From assembly GCA_902725215.1 (NCBI GenBank), contig CACUVI010000025.1:292326-356325 (forward strand): 64,000 nt of DNA, read 5' to 3'. Below the pieces are notes generated by a model. The model worked only from the letters and a program-made list of their open reading frames with translations. It was not told the DNA's origin and made no database searches. Shown piece after piece: positions 17,003-25,208 of this stretch (positions are counted from its first letter, which is position 1; each line of letters opens with the position of its first letter). Made by a program: the position numbers and the translations under genes. Source of the DNA: Rhodospirillaceae bacterium LM-1 (GTDB taxonomy: Bacteria; Pseudomonadota; Alphaproteobacteria; Rhodospirillales; WMHbin7).

Positions 17003-18312
17003 TGTTGTGGGTGCTGGCTGGACTTCTAATTCTGATCACGGTCTTTCTGATCGCCAGGCCGCTTGTCGCCAAACCGGCGGCGCATGGCGAGCAACGCGCC
17101 GATTACGATCTGGCGGTTTTCAAGGACCAGCTGTCGGAATTGGAAGAAGAACATGCGCAAGGCCTGATCGATGGCGCGGCGCTGGAAGCGGCCAAGCTGG
17201 AAGTGCAACGCCGTCTGCTGGCCGCAGCACACGCCAGCAAGGAAGAAACGCATCCCATGGGGCTGGCCCCAAGACGTCTGCTGGCCTTGGCCTTGCTGTT
17301 TGTCTTGCCGCTGGCGGGCGGCGCTCTTTACTTGGTTTTGGGGTCGCCCAGCCAGCCCGATCAGCCCTATCTCGAACGGCTGGCCATGCGCCTTGGGACG
17401 GATGTCTCGCAAGCCCAGCACCAGTTGGACGAGGTGGCGCGCCTGACCGAGCATTTGGGACGCCATCCCGAGGATGGCGCGGCCTGGCGCGATCTGGGAC
17501 GCGCCCAACGCATGCTGGGCCGCCACCCCGACGGCGCGGAAAGCCTGCGACAGGCGCTGACCAATGGCGAGCGCGAACCGGAAGTGATCGCCGAAATGGC
17601 CGAATCTCAGGTCTATGCCGACCAGGGCGAGGTTTCCATCCAGGCCAAGCGCGCTTTCGAAACGGTGCTGCTGGTCAGCCCCGATCACCCCAAGGCCCTG
17701 TATTTCATGGGTCAGGAGCGCATGCAGGACAACGACGCCAAGGGCGCCTTGCATTTCTGGCGTCGCCTGGAAGCGGCGTCGCCGGCAGGGGCTGGCTGGC
17801 TGCCCATGCTCAAGCAGCGTATCGCCGAAGCCGAGGCGCGTTTGTCCGGCAAGGCCCCGCAAACCCAAAGCGGCGCTCCCGACATCGGGGCCATGGTCGC
17901 CAAGCTGGAAGCCAGAATGAAGGAAAATCCCAAGGATGTGCAGGGCTGGACCATGCTGGGCCGCAGCTATGCCGTTCTGGGCGAGATGGAAAAGGCCAGG
18001 GACGCCTATAAGAAGGCCATCGCCTTGGCGCCCGACGATCTCGACCTGAAGCAATCCTATGCCGTAATGCTTTATGAAGTGGCGCGTTCCGCCGATCCCA
18101 GAGCCAAGGTGCCCGCCGAGGCGGCGGCCTTGATGAACGAGGTTCTAAAGCAAGATCCCAAGGCCTTCGACGCGCTGTATCTGGCGGGTCAAGCGGCACT
18201 TGATCAGGGCGGCAAAAGCGAAGCCAAGGCTTTGTGGTCGCGGCTTCTGGAACTGCTTGATCCGGCCAGCGAGGATCATGCCGATCTGAAGAAGATGATC
18301 GACGGACTTTAG
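17002..18312 (+). CDS. ccmI: Cytochrome c maturation TPR protein CcmI
   Basis: A 436-residue protein with two N-terminal membrane helices (about residues 1-20 and 93-115) around a cytoplasmic loop, then a periplasmic domain with TPR-like repeats (e.g. DVQGWTMLGRSYAVLGEMEK, DAYKKAIALAPDD). It acts as the apocytochrome chaperone in the haem lyase complex. The start at 17002 is set by the TGATG overlap with ccmH and the membrane-anchor sequence. Confidence 0.92.
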   Translation: MLWVLAGLLILITVFLIARPLVAKPAAHGEQRADYDLAVFKDQLSELEEEHAQGLIDGAALEAAKLEVQRRLLAAAHASKEETHPMGLAPRRLLALALLFVLPLAGGALYLVLGSPSQPDQPYLERLAMRLGTDVSQAQHQLDEVARLTEHLGRHPEDGAAWRDLGRAQRMLGRHPDGAESLRQALTNGEREPEVIAEMAESQVYADQGEVSIQAKRAFETVLLVSPDHPKALYFMGQERMQDNDAKGALHFWRRLEAASPAGAGWLPMLKQRIAEAEARLSGKAPQTQSGAPDIGAMVAKLEARMKENPKDVQGWTMLGRSYAVLGEMEKARDAYKKAIALAPDDLDLKQSYAVMLYEVARSADPRAKVPAEAAALMNEVLKQDPKAFDALYLAGQAALDQGGKSEAKALWSRLLELLDPASEDHADLKKMIDGL

Positions 18313-19334
18313 AGCACCTGCGTGGTGAAACTGAAGCGGTTGTCTTCGAACAGTTTCAGGCAGGCCTTGGCGACATCTGGATCGTACAGCCTGCCTTGGT
18401 TCCTGGAAATCTCGTCGAGGGCTACGTTGATTCCCAGCGCCGCGCGATAGGGCCGGTTCGAGGCCATCGATTCGATGACGTCGGCAACGCAGATGATGCG
18501 CGATTCAAGCAAGATGTCGTCGCCCTTCAAGCCGTCGGGATAGCCCGAACCATCCATCCGCTCGTGATGCTGGCGCACCATCTTGGCGATCGGCCAAGTG
18601 AATTCGACGTCTTTGATGATGTCGAAGCCGATAACGCTGTGGGTTTTGATCAGCGCGAACTCGGTGTCGGTCAAGCGGCCCGGCTTGTTCAGAAACGAGG
18701 ACGGGATGGCGATCTTGCCAATGTCGTGGATCACGCTGCCCAGTTCCAAACCCTCGAGCCGCTCTTCCTCGAAGCCCAGCTCGCGGCCAATGGCGCTGGC
18801 CAGTTCGGCCACGCGTTGCTGATGGCCTGCCGTATAGGGGTCGCGCTTTTCGATGGTCAGGCCCACCGCCTGGATGGTTTGCATCAGGGCGCGCCGCAAC
18901 CGCTCTCCCGACTCGCGTTTCTCCTCGTCGGTGCGCATGCGTTCGATCGAATAGCGGATCGAACGGCGCAGGGTTTCGCCGTCGCCCTGGCCTTTGGCCA
19001 AGTAATCTTGCGCCCCTGCTTTCATGGCGGCCAGAGCCGTGGTGTCGTCGGCTAGGCCGGTCAGCACGATGATGGGGGTCGAGGGCGCCGCATCCAGCAC
19101 CGACTGCACGGTGCCAAGCCCATGGGAATCGGGCAGCGACAAATCCAGCAGGATCACGTCGAAAGGCTGTTTGGCGATGGCGTCCAGCCCGTCGCCAAGG
19201 CGCACGGCGAAAACGCTCTGATAGCCGTCCTCGGGTCGCTCGGACAGCATCAGTTCGATCAAGCGGGCGTCGCCTGGATTGTCCTCGATGATCAGGACAT
19301 GAATTTGTTTTGGGGTCATATGAGCGATAATCAT
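18309..19334 (-). CDS. Response regulator with HD-GYP phosphodiesterase domain
   Basis: A 341-residue protein. Residues 10-130 form a receiver domain with phospho-acceptor Asp64 (ILLDLSLPD). Residues 150-335 form an HD-GYP domain with HD at 203-204 (VIHDIGKIAIP), further metal-ligand histidines at 171, 232, 256-257, and the GYP triad at 264-266. HD-GYP proteins hydrolyse cyclic di-GMP. No kinase gene is adjacent; the nearest is at 20954. A second start ATG lies at 19319. It converges on ccmI, with the two 3' ends overlapping by 4 bp. Confidence 0.92.
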   Translation of the reverse strand: MIIAHMTPKQIHVLIIEDNPGDARLIELMLSERPEDGYQSVFAVRLGDGLDAIAKQPFDVILLDLSLPDSHGLGTVQSVLDAAPSTPIIVLTGLADDTTALAAMKAGAQDYLAKGQGDGETLRRSIRYSIERMRTDEEKRESGERLRRALMQTIQAVGLTIEKRDPYTAGHQQRVAELASAIGRELGFEEERLEGLELGSVIHDIGKIAIPSSFLNKPGRLTDTEFALIKTHSVIGFDIIKDVEFTWPIAKMVRQHHERMDGSGYPDGLKGDDILLESRIICVADVIESMASNRPYRAALGINVALDEISRNQGRLYDPDVAKACLKLFEDNRFSFTTQVL

Positions 19335-19401
19335 GGTTTAACGCAATAAGTTCAAGAACTCTTGCATTGACGCAGGTTTCTGGCTGGGGTCTTCTGTTTG
19401 C

Positions 19402-20769
19402 ATGTCTGGACCGTCCAAACCCGATTCGCATCTTGTCGAATCCAAGGCACAGCTTGTGTCTTGGCTGGAATCGGGCTGCAAACCCGCATCGGCCTGGCGC
19501 ATCGGCACCGAGCATGAGAAGTTCGCCTTCGAACAGGGCAGCTTCAGGCCCCTACCCTACGAGGGCGAGAAAGGCATTCAGGCGCTTTTGGAAGGCATGC
19601 GGATTTTCGGCTGGGAGCCGGTGCTGGAGGATGGCCGGATCATAGCACTTTTAGGGCGCGACGGCTCCTCGATCACGCTGGAGCCGGGCGGGCAGGTCGA
19701 GCTGTCGGGCGCGCCGTTGGAAACAATCCACCAAACCTGCGCCGAAGTGCACGAACATTTGCGACAAGTGACGCAGGTGGCCGACAAATTGGGCATCGGA
19801 CTGGTCGGCATGGGCTTCGACCCCAAATGGCGGCGCGAGGACATCCACTGGATGCCCAAGGGCCGTTACGCCATCATGCGCTCCTACATGCCCAAGGTGG
19901 GAACGCTGGGCATCGACATGATGCTGCGCACCTGCACCGTGCAGGCCAATCTCGATTTCTCCAGCGAAGCCGACATGGTGATGAAGTTTCGCACGGCGCT
20001 GGCCCTTCAACCCATCGCCACGGCGCTGTTCGCCAATTCGCCCTTCACCGAAGGCAAGCCCAACGGCTATTTAAGCTATCGCAGCCATATCTGGACCGAT
20101 ACCGACAATGCGCGGTCGGGGATGATTCCCTTTGTGTTCGAAGCCGGTATGGGCTTCGAGCGCTATGTCGATTACCTGCTCGATATGCCCATGTATTTCG
20201 TCTATCGAGAGGGGCGTTACATCGACGCTTCTGGCCAAAGTTTCAAGGATTTCATGGCGGGCCGCTTGCCCGCCCTGCCGGGCGAAAAGCCGCAAATGGG
20301 CGATTGGGCCGATCACGTCACCACCGCCTTTCCCGAAGTGCGCCTGAAACGCTATCTGGAAATGCGCGGCGCCGATGGCGGCTCGTGGAGCCGCATCTGC
20401 GCCTTGCCCGCCTTGTGGACCGGCCTGTTGTACGATTCCGAGGCCTTGAGCGAAGCCTGGGACATGGTGAAGGACTGGACCATCGAGGAAATGGCGCAAC
20501 TTCGGGCCGATGTGCCGCGCATGGGGCTGAAAGCGCCCTTCCGCAAGGGCTTGGTGCGCGACCAAGCACTTCGCATGCTGATCATCGCCCGCGAGGGGCT
20601 GATCGGGCGGGCCAGGGAAGACGATGTGGGGCGCGACGAAAGCGGCTTCCTCGATCCTTTGGACCGCATTGCCGAGCGCGGCGTCACACCTGCCGAGATC
20701 CTTCTGGCTTCCTACCGCGGCGCTTGGAACGAATCCGTCGATCCCGTTTACATCGATTACGCTTTTTAA
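19402..20769 (+). CDS. gshA: Glutamate-cysteine ligase (alphaproteobacterial/plant type)
   Basis: A 455-residue enzyme making gamma-glutamylcysteine, the first step of glutathione synthesis. [10 protein letters not shown] at the N-terminus and [20 protein letters not shown], with FANSPFTEG after it, are characteristic of the proteobacterial-plant GCL family, which differs from E. coli GshA. gshB is not in the window. It is monocistronic, followed by a hairpin-repeat spacer. Confidence 0.93.
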   Translation: MSGPSKPDSHLVESKAQLVSWLESGCKPASAWRIGTEHEKFAFEQGSFRPLPYEGEKGIQALLEGMRIFGWEPVLEDGRIIALLGRDGSSITLEPGGQVELSGAPLETIHQTCAEVHEHLRQVTQVADKLGIGLVGMGFDPKWRREDIHWMPKGRYAIMRSYMPKVGTLGIDMMLRTCTVQANLDFSSEADMVMKFRTALALQPIATALFANSPFTEGKPNGYLSYRSHIWTDTDNARSGMIPFVFEAGMGFERYVDYLLDMPMYFVYREGRYIDASGQSFKDFMAGRLPALPGEKPQMGDWADHVTTAFPEVRLKRYLEMRGADGGSWSRICALPALWTGLLYDSEALSEAWDMVKDWTIEEMAQLRADVPRMGLKAPFRKGLVRDQALRMLIIAREGLIGRAREDDVGRDESGFLDPLDRIAERGVTPAEILLASYRGAWNESVDPVYIDYAF

Positions 20770-20950
20770 TCCGCCCCTCAAGCGCCGGGCGGGATGCTCC
20801 GCATCCCTTGGCTCACGCAAACCAGGAGGTTTGCGCGCTGGCCTTGCCAGCGGGTTTTAATCCGCCCCTCAAGCGCCGCGTGCAATGCACGCTAAGCAAA
20901 TGTCTGCCAGCAAAGCTGGCGGGCGGGCTGCTGGCGTCGATCGAGGACGG
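20764..20950 (+). repeat. Hairpin-cassette repeats, copies A1 and A2 in tandem
   Basis: A 24-bp direct repeat beginning TTTTAATCCGCCCC and ending CTCAAGCGCCG occurs at 20764-20787 and 20855-20878. A1 then has the hairpins GGGATGC-TCC-GCATCCC, GCAAACC-AGGA-GGTTTGC and GCTGGC-CTT-GCCAGC. A2 has GTGCAATGCAC and GCCAGC-AAA-GCTGGC. Anchors and linkers are shared with copies B and C. The array lies between the convergent ends of gshA and the histidine kinase gene, where the hairpins could act as a bidirectional terminator. Confidence 0.75.
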
Positions 20951-20953
20951 ACG

Positions 20954-21955
20954 TTACTTCGGCAAGGTGAAGCGGAACGTCGATCCCTTGCCGGGTTCCG
21001 ATTCGATCCAGATGCGCCCGCCATGCATATCGACAATGCGCTTCGACAGGGCCAGACCCAATCCGGTGCCGGGATACTCGCTCTGGCCGTGCAGGCGTTT
21101 GAACATCTGAAAAATCTGCTCGAAATGCTTGGCGTCGATGCCGATGCCGTTGTCGGCCACTTGGAATTCCCAGGCCTTGCCCTTGGCGGTTGCGCCGACA
21201 TGGATCATCGGTTGGCGGTCCTTGGCATGAAATTTCAACGCGTTGCCGATTAGATTCTGGAAGGTGCGGCGCAATTCGGTCTCGACGCCGCGCACTGAGG
21301 GCAGGGGATCGACGGTCACGACCGCCCCTGCCTCCTCGATGGCGCTTTTCAGGTCGGCCAACACGGACTCGACCAAAAGATTGAGATCGACGCCGTCCTG
21401 GGGTTCGCCGCGCCGCCCCACCCGCGAGAATTCCAAAAGCCCGTCAATCAGGGCGCGCATGCGCGCAGCGCCGTCCAGGGCGAAATCCATGAATTCCTTG
21501 ATCTCGCCGTCGAGATGGCCCTTCATGCGCCGCTCGATCAGTTGCAGATAGCTGGCGATCATGCGCAAAGGCTCGTTCAGATCGTGGCTGGCGATATAGG
21601 CGAACTGTTCAAGCTCTTTGTTCGAGCGCCGCAATTCGCCGACCACCCGATCCAGCTCGGCTCGTTGGCGCTCGACCGTCTCCAGAAGACGGCCCAGGCC
21701 AACGACTCCGCCGACCATCAGAAGCGAGATGGCAAAAGCCGTCAGCTCAGGCAACAAATCACCAGCCAGGGGGCGGTCAGCCAGAAAGGCGCTGGAAAAG
21801 GTGATTACGCGTCTGGCCGCCATCAACAGCAGGGCCATGGACATGCAGCCCCAGGCCCATCTGTAGGGGCCTGAGCGGCGCAAGTGCGTCAGCGCCAATA
21901 TGGCCGCCAGCGTCTGGAAGGCGATGGAAAAGCCCAGGATGGTCGCGGTAAGCAT
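20954..21955 (-). CDS. Membrane histidine kinase
   Basis: A 333-residue protein with three or so N-terminal membrane helices (within residues 1-92), a coiled-coil (about 90-117), a phytochrome-type HisKA box FAYIASHDLNEPLRMI (phospho-His124) and an HATPase domain with NALKFH, DNGIGID and GTGLGLALSKRI boxes. It would phosphorylate an unidentified response regulator. The ATG at 21955 is preceded by AAGGGGG with good spacing. An in-frame upstream ATG at 22072 belongs to a fragment of the neighbouring immunity-like repeat and would add 39 residues. No periplasmic sensor domain is evident. Confidence 0.9.
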   Translation of the reverse strand: MLTATILGFSIAFQTLAAILALTHLRRSGPYRWAWGCMSMALLLMAARRVITFSSAFLADRPLAGDLLPELTAFAISLLMVGGVVGLGRLLETVERQRAELDRVVGELRRSNKELEQFAYIASHDLNEPLRMIASYLQLIERRMKGHLDGEIKEFMDFALDGAARMRALIDGLLEFSRVGRRGEPQDGVDLNLLVESVLADLKSAIEEAGAVVTVDPLPSVRGVETELRRTFQNLIGNALKFHAKDRQPMIHVGATAKGKAWEFQVADNGIGIDAKHFEQIFQMFKRLHGQSEYPGTGLGLALSKRIVDMHGGRIWIESEPGKGSTFRFTLPK

Positions 21956-22012
21956 GAAAGCCCCCTTTGAGGGGCCATTATAGCACAAATGAAAGGGTTT
22001 GCTTAATGGGTA

Positions 22013-22072
22013 TCCAAGGGCGCGTTGCCACGCCTCCAATTTTCCTTCAGCTTGCGGCAGGGTCCATCTCAT
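22013..22072 (-). pseudogene. Fragment of a fourth copy of the small membrane-protein gene
   Basis: The first 20 codons (MRWTLPQAEGKL, then EAWQRALG) match the start of the three genes upstream, and the spacing from the preceding stop (9 nt) matches the array. Homology then ends. The fragment is in frame with the histidine kinase, giving a potential N-terminally extended kinase. Confidence 0.65.
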
Positions 22073-22081
22073 CGCAGGCCC

Positions 22082-22486
22082 CTAAAACAGCGGCTTGAGA
22101 AGAAGCGTCCACCAGTTCTCGCAGGTTGGAAGATCGCATTCCCTGAAATTGAATGAACGGAAATTCACCGACAGCCAGAACATCAGCATGGACAGGCCGA
22201 CGCCCTTGCTCAGCATTTTCCATTTTTCTGGAACCGGGCCGACGAGGAGCCGGTGCAAGATGCTGCATGCCGAAGATGCTAGCCAGCAGAGGATCATATA
22301 TACAAAAAAAACTGTCGTTACCCAGCCGACAGCGGCAGAAGTATTGTTAGCCGCAATAAACATGTCCCAAGACAGAATTGCCCATCCGGCAGCGTAAACA
22401 GCGAACTTGGCGAAGATCAGCAGGTTGCCGAGGGCGCGTTGCAGCGCCCCCAGCTTTCCCTCTGCTTGCGGCAGGGTCCATCTCAT
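22082..22486 (-). CDS. Small membrane protein, tandem copy 1 (candidate immunity protein)
   Basis: A 134-residue protein with three predicted membrane segments (about residues 21-44, 53-78 and 94-110), a PVPEKWKML loop and a C-terminal cysteine pair (RECDLPTCENWW). I do not recognise a named family. Its first roughly 100 codons are almost identical to copy 2, but its last 33 codons match copy 3, so it is a mosaic. It is the third gene after the hydrolase at 24986, 11 nt after copy 2. Function as an immunity protein is inferred from genetic arrangement only. Confidence 0.75.
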   Translation of the reverse strand: MRWTLPQAEGKLGALQRALGNLLIFAKFAVYAAGWAILSWDMFIAANNTSAAVGWVTTVFFVYMILCWLASSACSILHRLLVGPVPEKWKMLSKGVGLSMLMFWLSVNFRSFNFRECDLPTCENWWTLLLKPLF

Positions 22487-22497
22487 CGCAGGCCGTT

Positions 22498-22902
22498 TCA
22501 TAACAATATTTTGAAAAGCGGTTTCCACCACTCGTCGCAGGTCGGGTGTCCGCACTGCAAGAAACTGTAAGAACGGTAATTGACAGACAAATAGAACATC
22601 AGCATGGACAGGCCGACGCCCTTGCTCAGCATTTTCCATTTTTCTGGAACCGGGCCGACGAGGAGCCGGTGCAAGATGCTGCATGCCGAAGATGCTAGCC
22701 AGCAGAGGATCATATATACAAAAAAAACTGTCGTTACCCAGCCGACAGCGGCAGAAGTATTGTTAGCCGCAATAAACATGTCCCAAGACAGAATTGCCCA
22801 TCCGGCAGCGTAAACAGCAAACTTGGCGAAGATCAGCAGGTTGCCGAGGGCGCGTTGCAGCGCCCCCAGCTTTCCCTCTGCTTGCGGCAGGGTCCATCTC
22901 AT
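22498..22902 (-). CDS. Small membrane protein, tandem copy 2 (candidate immunity protein)
   Basis: A 134-residue paralogue of copies 1 and 3 with the same membrane topology. Its C-terminus diverges (NYRSYSFLQCGHPTCDEWW), while keeping the spacing of the two cysteines. Diversification confined to one end, with a constant N-terminal half, is what would be expected if the C-terminal part recognises different partner variants; that is inference. It starts 9 nt after copy 3 ends. Confidence 0.75.
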   Translation of the reverse strand: MRWTLPQAEGKLGALQRALGNLLIFAKFAVYAAGWAILSWDMFIAANNTSAAVGWVTTVFFVYMILCWLASSACSILHRLLVGPVPEKWKMLSKGVGLSMLMFYLSVNYRSYSFLQCGHPTCDEWWKPLFKILL

Positions 22903-22911
22903 CGCAGGCCC

Positions 22912-23316
22912 CTAAAACAGCGGTTTAAAAAGAAGCGTCCACCAGTTCTCGCAGGTTGGAAGATCGCATTCTCTGAAATTGAAGGAACGAAAATTCACCG
23001 ACAGCCAGAACATCAGCATGGACAGGCCGACGCCTCGGCTCAGCATTTTCCACTTTTCTGGAACCGGGCCGATGAGGAAACGGTGCAAGATGCTGCATGC
23101 CGATGATGCTAGCCAGCTGAGGATGAGGTATATTGAGAACAAGGTTGTTATCCAACCGACTGAGCTTGATGTGTTTCTGGGCGCGATGAACATGTCCCAA
23201 GACAGAATTGCCCATCCTGCGGCATACGCGGCAAACTTTGCGAAGATCAGCAGGTTGCCGAGGGCGCGCTGCAGCGCCCCCAGCTTTCCTTCAGCTTGCG
23301 GCAGGGTCCATCTCAT
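22912..23316 (-). CDS. Small membrane protein, tandem copy 3 (candidate immunity protein)
   Basis: A 134-residue protein, the copy nearest to the hydrolase gene. Its ATG overlaps the hydrolase stop as ATGA, so translation is probably coupled. It differs from copies 1 and 2 mainly in the second membrane segment (SSVGWITTLFSIYLILSW) and has the RECDLPTCENWW C-terminus. The direct coupling makes it the likeliest cognate partner of the hydrolase. Confidence 0.8.
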   Translation of the reverse strand: MRWTLPQAEGKLGALQRALGNLLIFAKFAAYAAGWAILSWDMFIAPRNTSSSVGWITTLFSIYLILSWLASSACSILHRFLIGPVPEKWKMLSRGVGLSMLMFWLSVNFRSFNFRECDLPTCENWWTLLFKPLF

Positions 23317-24986
23317 CGCAAACCCCAATCGTAGAGTTGTTTGGCAAGCTCGCGACGACGCAACTTTCCGATCGCATCTTCACCGGCATAGTAGAAGTGG
23401 CCAAGGCTTCTGCCCTCTTCCCTTCCTCTTTCTCTGTCTTCGTACAATTTCGGCACAGACCTGATCTGCTCGCCCGCACTCATGCCCGCACGGATGGGAT
23501 CGCCCTGGCCTTCTATGTCCTTCACGATCACCTTGCCGATATTGGGATGGCTTTGCAGCCTATCCAGGAAATCCCGACTGATCGGGGTGCCGACCAGAAC
23601 AAGGTGATCCACCTTGCCCCCGGCCGCCGCGTAATCGGCGGCTGCTTGCGCCGCCTGCAAGCCGCCATGCGAATAGCCGACCATGTTGAATTGTTTGCCG
23701 TCCTTGCCAAACTGCGAGAAATCGGTTGCGGCGCCATCGCGATCACGCCGCAGCAAAGTCATGGGCGCATCTACATACTCATGTATCGACCACTTCGAGC
23801 GGTCGACCGCCTGCGAATTCCCGACGCCGCTTTCTTGCATGGCCTTCACCATATCGCCGACATATGCGCCGTCCATTCCGGCACCACCAAAATAATAGGT
23901 ACCTTTGCGTGGCTCGTCTACAAAGGGCTTCGCCGCCACCCGGGGTCCCCAGAGCTTGTCGGCGAAATTGCCTCGGTCGGGATTGGCGGGGTCTTGCGGA
24001 TTGGCCAAAATGACGCCGCGCTTTCCCAAAACATCCTGTCTCGGCTCTTCCGTGGCGGGCGGATCAGGTTGCCTGATGTAATTCTCATAATCTTCAGGCC
24101 GCTTTGGCTTGGGTTCGGCCGCTCTCAGAATTTCCCGCTGCCGCCTTTCAAAGTCGGCCTTGTAGGCTTCGGCGTTGCGCCAATAGCTTTTCTCGAAGTC
24201 CGGATCGCTGAAGCGATTGGATTTCGCATCGACCAGCAGGCCCGCCTTGCCCACCGGCTCGCCCGCCATTCTGGCCGGAATGGTCTCGCCGCCCAGCGCC
24301 GTTGAAAGCTCGCGCTGGAAAAGGCGGGCGTGAGCGGGATTGTTTTGCGAAACACGCCCGATCATGTCGGCCACGTCGGCCCGCCCGGCATCGCCGTTGG
24401 TTTCGATATGCCGCTTGAAGGTGGGGATGATGCCGCCGAAATCCTGCGTGCTGTTGATCAGACGCGCCCAGTTTTCGTGCATGGCGCGTTTTTCGCTGTC
24501 GATGCGCTGATTGCCATCGTCGCCCCAATTGATCTTAGGCAGCTTGGGCAAATCGTCCTTGGCAAACGGATTGGGCGGCTTGATTTGCGGCTGCGCGGGT
24601 TCGGGCGCTCCCAGCAGACTTCCGCCCAGACGCACAGGATTTTCAGGATGTTCACGCGCCAGTTTCGAGATGATGGGGCTGACCTTGCGCAGGCTCGTAT
24701 TCACGGACTCGGGAACGGGTTCGGTCAGCAGGGTGCGTGACGAAGCCTCCAGCCCCGACAGGCTGGGCTTGGCGCTTTGATACTCTGTCATCGGCTGCGC
24801 CAGGGCCGTCGAGGGTGCGAAGGCCTGGCTGGCCCAATCACTTGCTTGGGTAGATGTTTGAGTAGAAGCTGGCGTGAAGGCAAAGCCGCTGTTTTCCGAA
24901 GCGGCGCTGCTCAGGGGAACGCCTGAAGACGTGACATTGCTGTTCGCGACGGGCAGGCCCTCCGCGACTGAATTGAAGCCGCCCAT
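23313..24986 (-). CDS. Alpha/beta-hydrolase effector-like protein (lipase/esterase type)
   Basis: A 557-residue protein. Residues 1-130 are Ser/Thr/Ala/Pro-rich and probably disordered, 130-330 are charged and unassigned, and the last 200 residues form an alpha/beta-hydrolase domain. The nucleophile elbow is GYSHGG at 437-442 (Ser439), with candidate Asp496 (in GQGDP) and His530 (in LGHFYY) completing a triad, and FGGAGMDGAY before it. No signal peptide, membrane helix, PAAR or VgrG element is visible. The start at 24986 is fixed by AGGAG 7 nt upstream. Three membrane-protein genes follow immediately. I infer a toxic phospholipase or esterase with immunity genes; a housekeeping esterase is the alternative. 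Confidence 0.75.
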   Translation of the reverse strand: MGGFNSVAEGLPVANSNVTSSGVPLSSAASENSGFAFTPASTQTSTQASDWASQAFAPSTALAQPMTEYQSAKPSLSGLEASSRTLLTEPVPESVNTSLRKVSPIISKLAREHPENPVRLGGSLLGAPEPAQPQIKPPNPFAKDDLPKLPKINWGDDGNQRIDSEKRAMHENWARLINSTQDFGGIIPTFKRHIETNGDAGRADVADMIGRVSQNNPAHARLFQRELSTALGGETIPARMAGEPVGKAGLLVDAKSNRFSDPDFEKSYWRNAEAYKADFERRQREILRAAEPKPKRPEDYENYIRQPDPPATEEPRQDVLGKRGVILANPQDPANPDRGNFADKLWGPRVAAKPFVDEPRKGTYYFGGAGMDGAYVGDMVKAMQESGVGNSQAVDRSKWSIHEYVDAPMTLLRRDRDGAATDFSQFGKDGKQFNMVGYSHGGLQAAQAAADYAAAGGKVDHLVLVGTPISRDFLDRLQSHPNIGKVIVKDIEGQGDPIRAGMSAGEQIRSVPKLYEDRERGREEGRSLGHFYYAGEDAIGKLRRRELAKQLYDWGLR

Positions 24987-25033
24987 GGCGGGTCTCCTAT
25001 GATGAAGGTTGGAACAAAACCGCCCCAAACGCG

Positions 25034-25063
25034 AAAAAACCACCCGGGCAGATGCCAGGGTGG
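25034..25063 (-). terminator. Rho-independent terminator after the efflux operon
   Basis: On the minus strand a CCACCC...GGGTGG stem (25058-25063 with 25040-25045) is followed directly by six T residues (25039-25034). It lies about 145 bp after the MFS stop codon and 48 bp before the hydrolase gene. Confidence 0.75.
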
Positions 25064-25095
25064 CCTTTGGACGCAATAAGGGCGGTAATGGCAAA

Positions 25096-25125
25096 AATGT
25101 AGCCGATAACGGGAGGGCTGGTCAA
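25096..25125 (-). promoter_or_regulatory. Candidate promoter for the hydrolase/immunity operon
   Basis: On the minus strand TTGACC (25125-25120) and TACATT (25101-25096) are 18 bp apart. Transcription from here would have to read through the terminator-like hairpin at 25034-25063, so the hairpin could also act as an attenuator. Visual match only. Confidence 0.3.
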
Positions 25126-25208
25126 GGGATATTTTCAGCCATTAGGTCAAAAGGCAGATTCTGCCTGGAGCGTCCCCAGGCCTGTCCTGCCGGTCGAGGA
25201 GGGGCGCT

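Noticed and set aside
19402-19645. Alternative frames over the gshA start region
   Set aside because: The gshA reading frame carries the conserved [10 protein letters not shown] motif; overlapping frames carry none.
20764-20950. CRISPR-like array
   Set aside because: Only two direct repeats occur, with unlike internal hairpins and no spacer regularity or cas genes.
21955-22072. Using 22072 as the histidine kinase start
   Set aside because: The first 20 codons are copied from the neighbouring tandem gene, and the ATG at 21955 has a much better ribosome-binding site followed by a natural membrane helix.
22082-23316. Assembly artefact as explanation of the triplicated genes
   Set aside because: The copies differ at many positions in a patterned way and each keeps an open frame, so a simple assembly duplication is unlikely; long reads would settle it.
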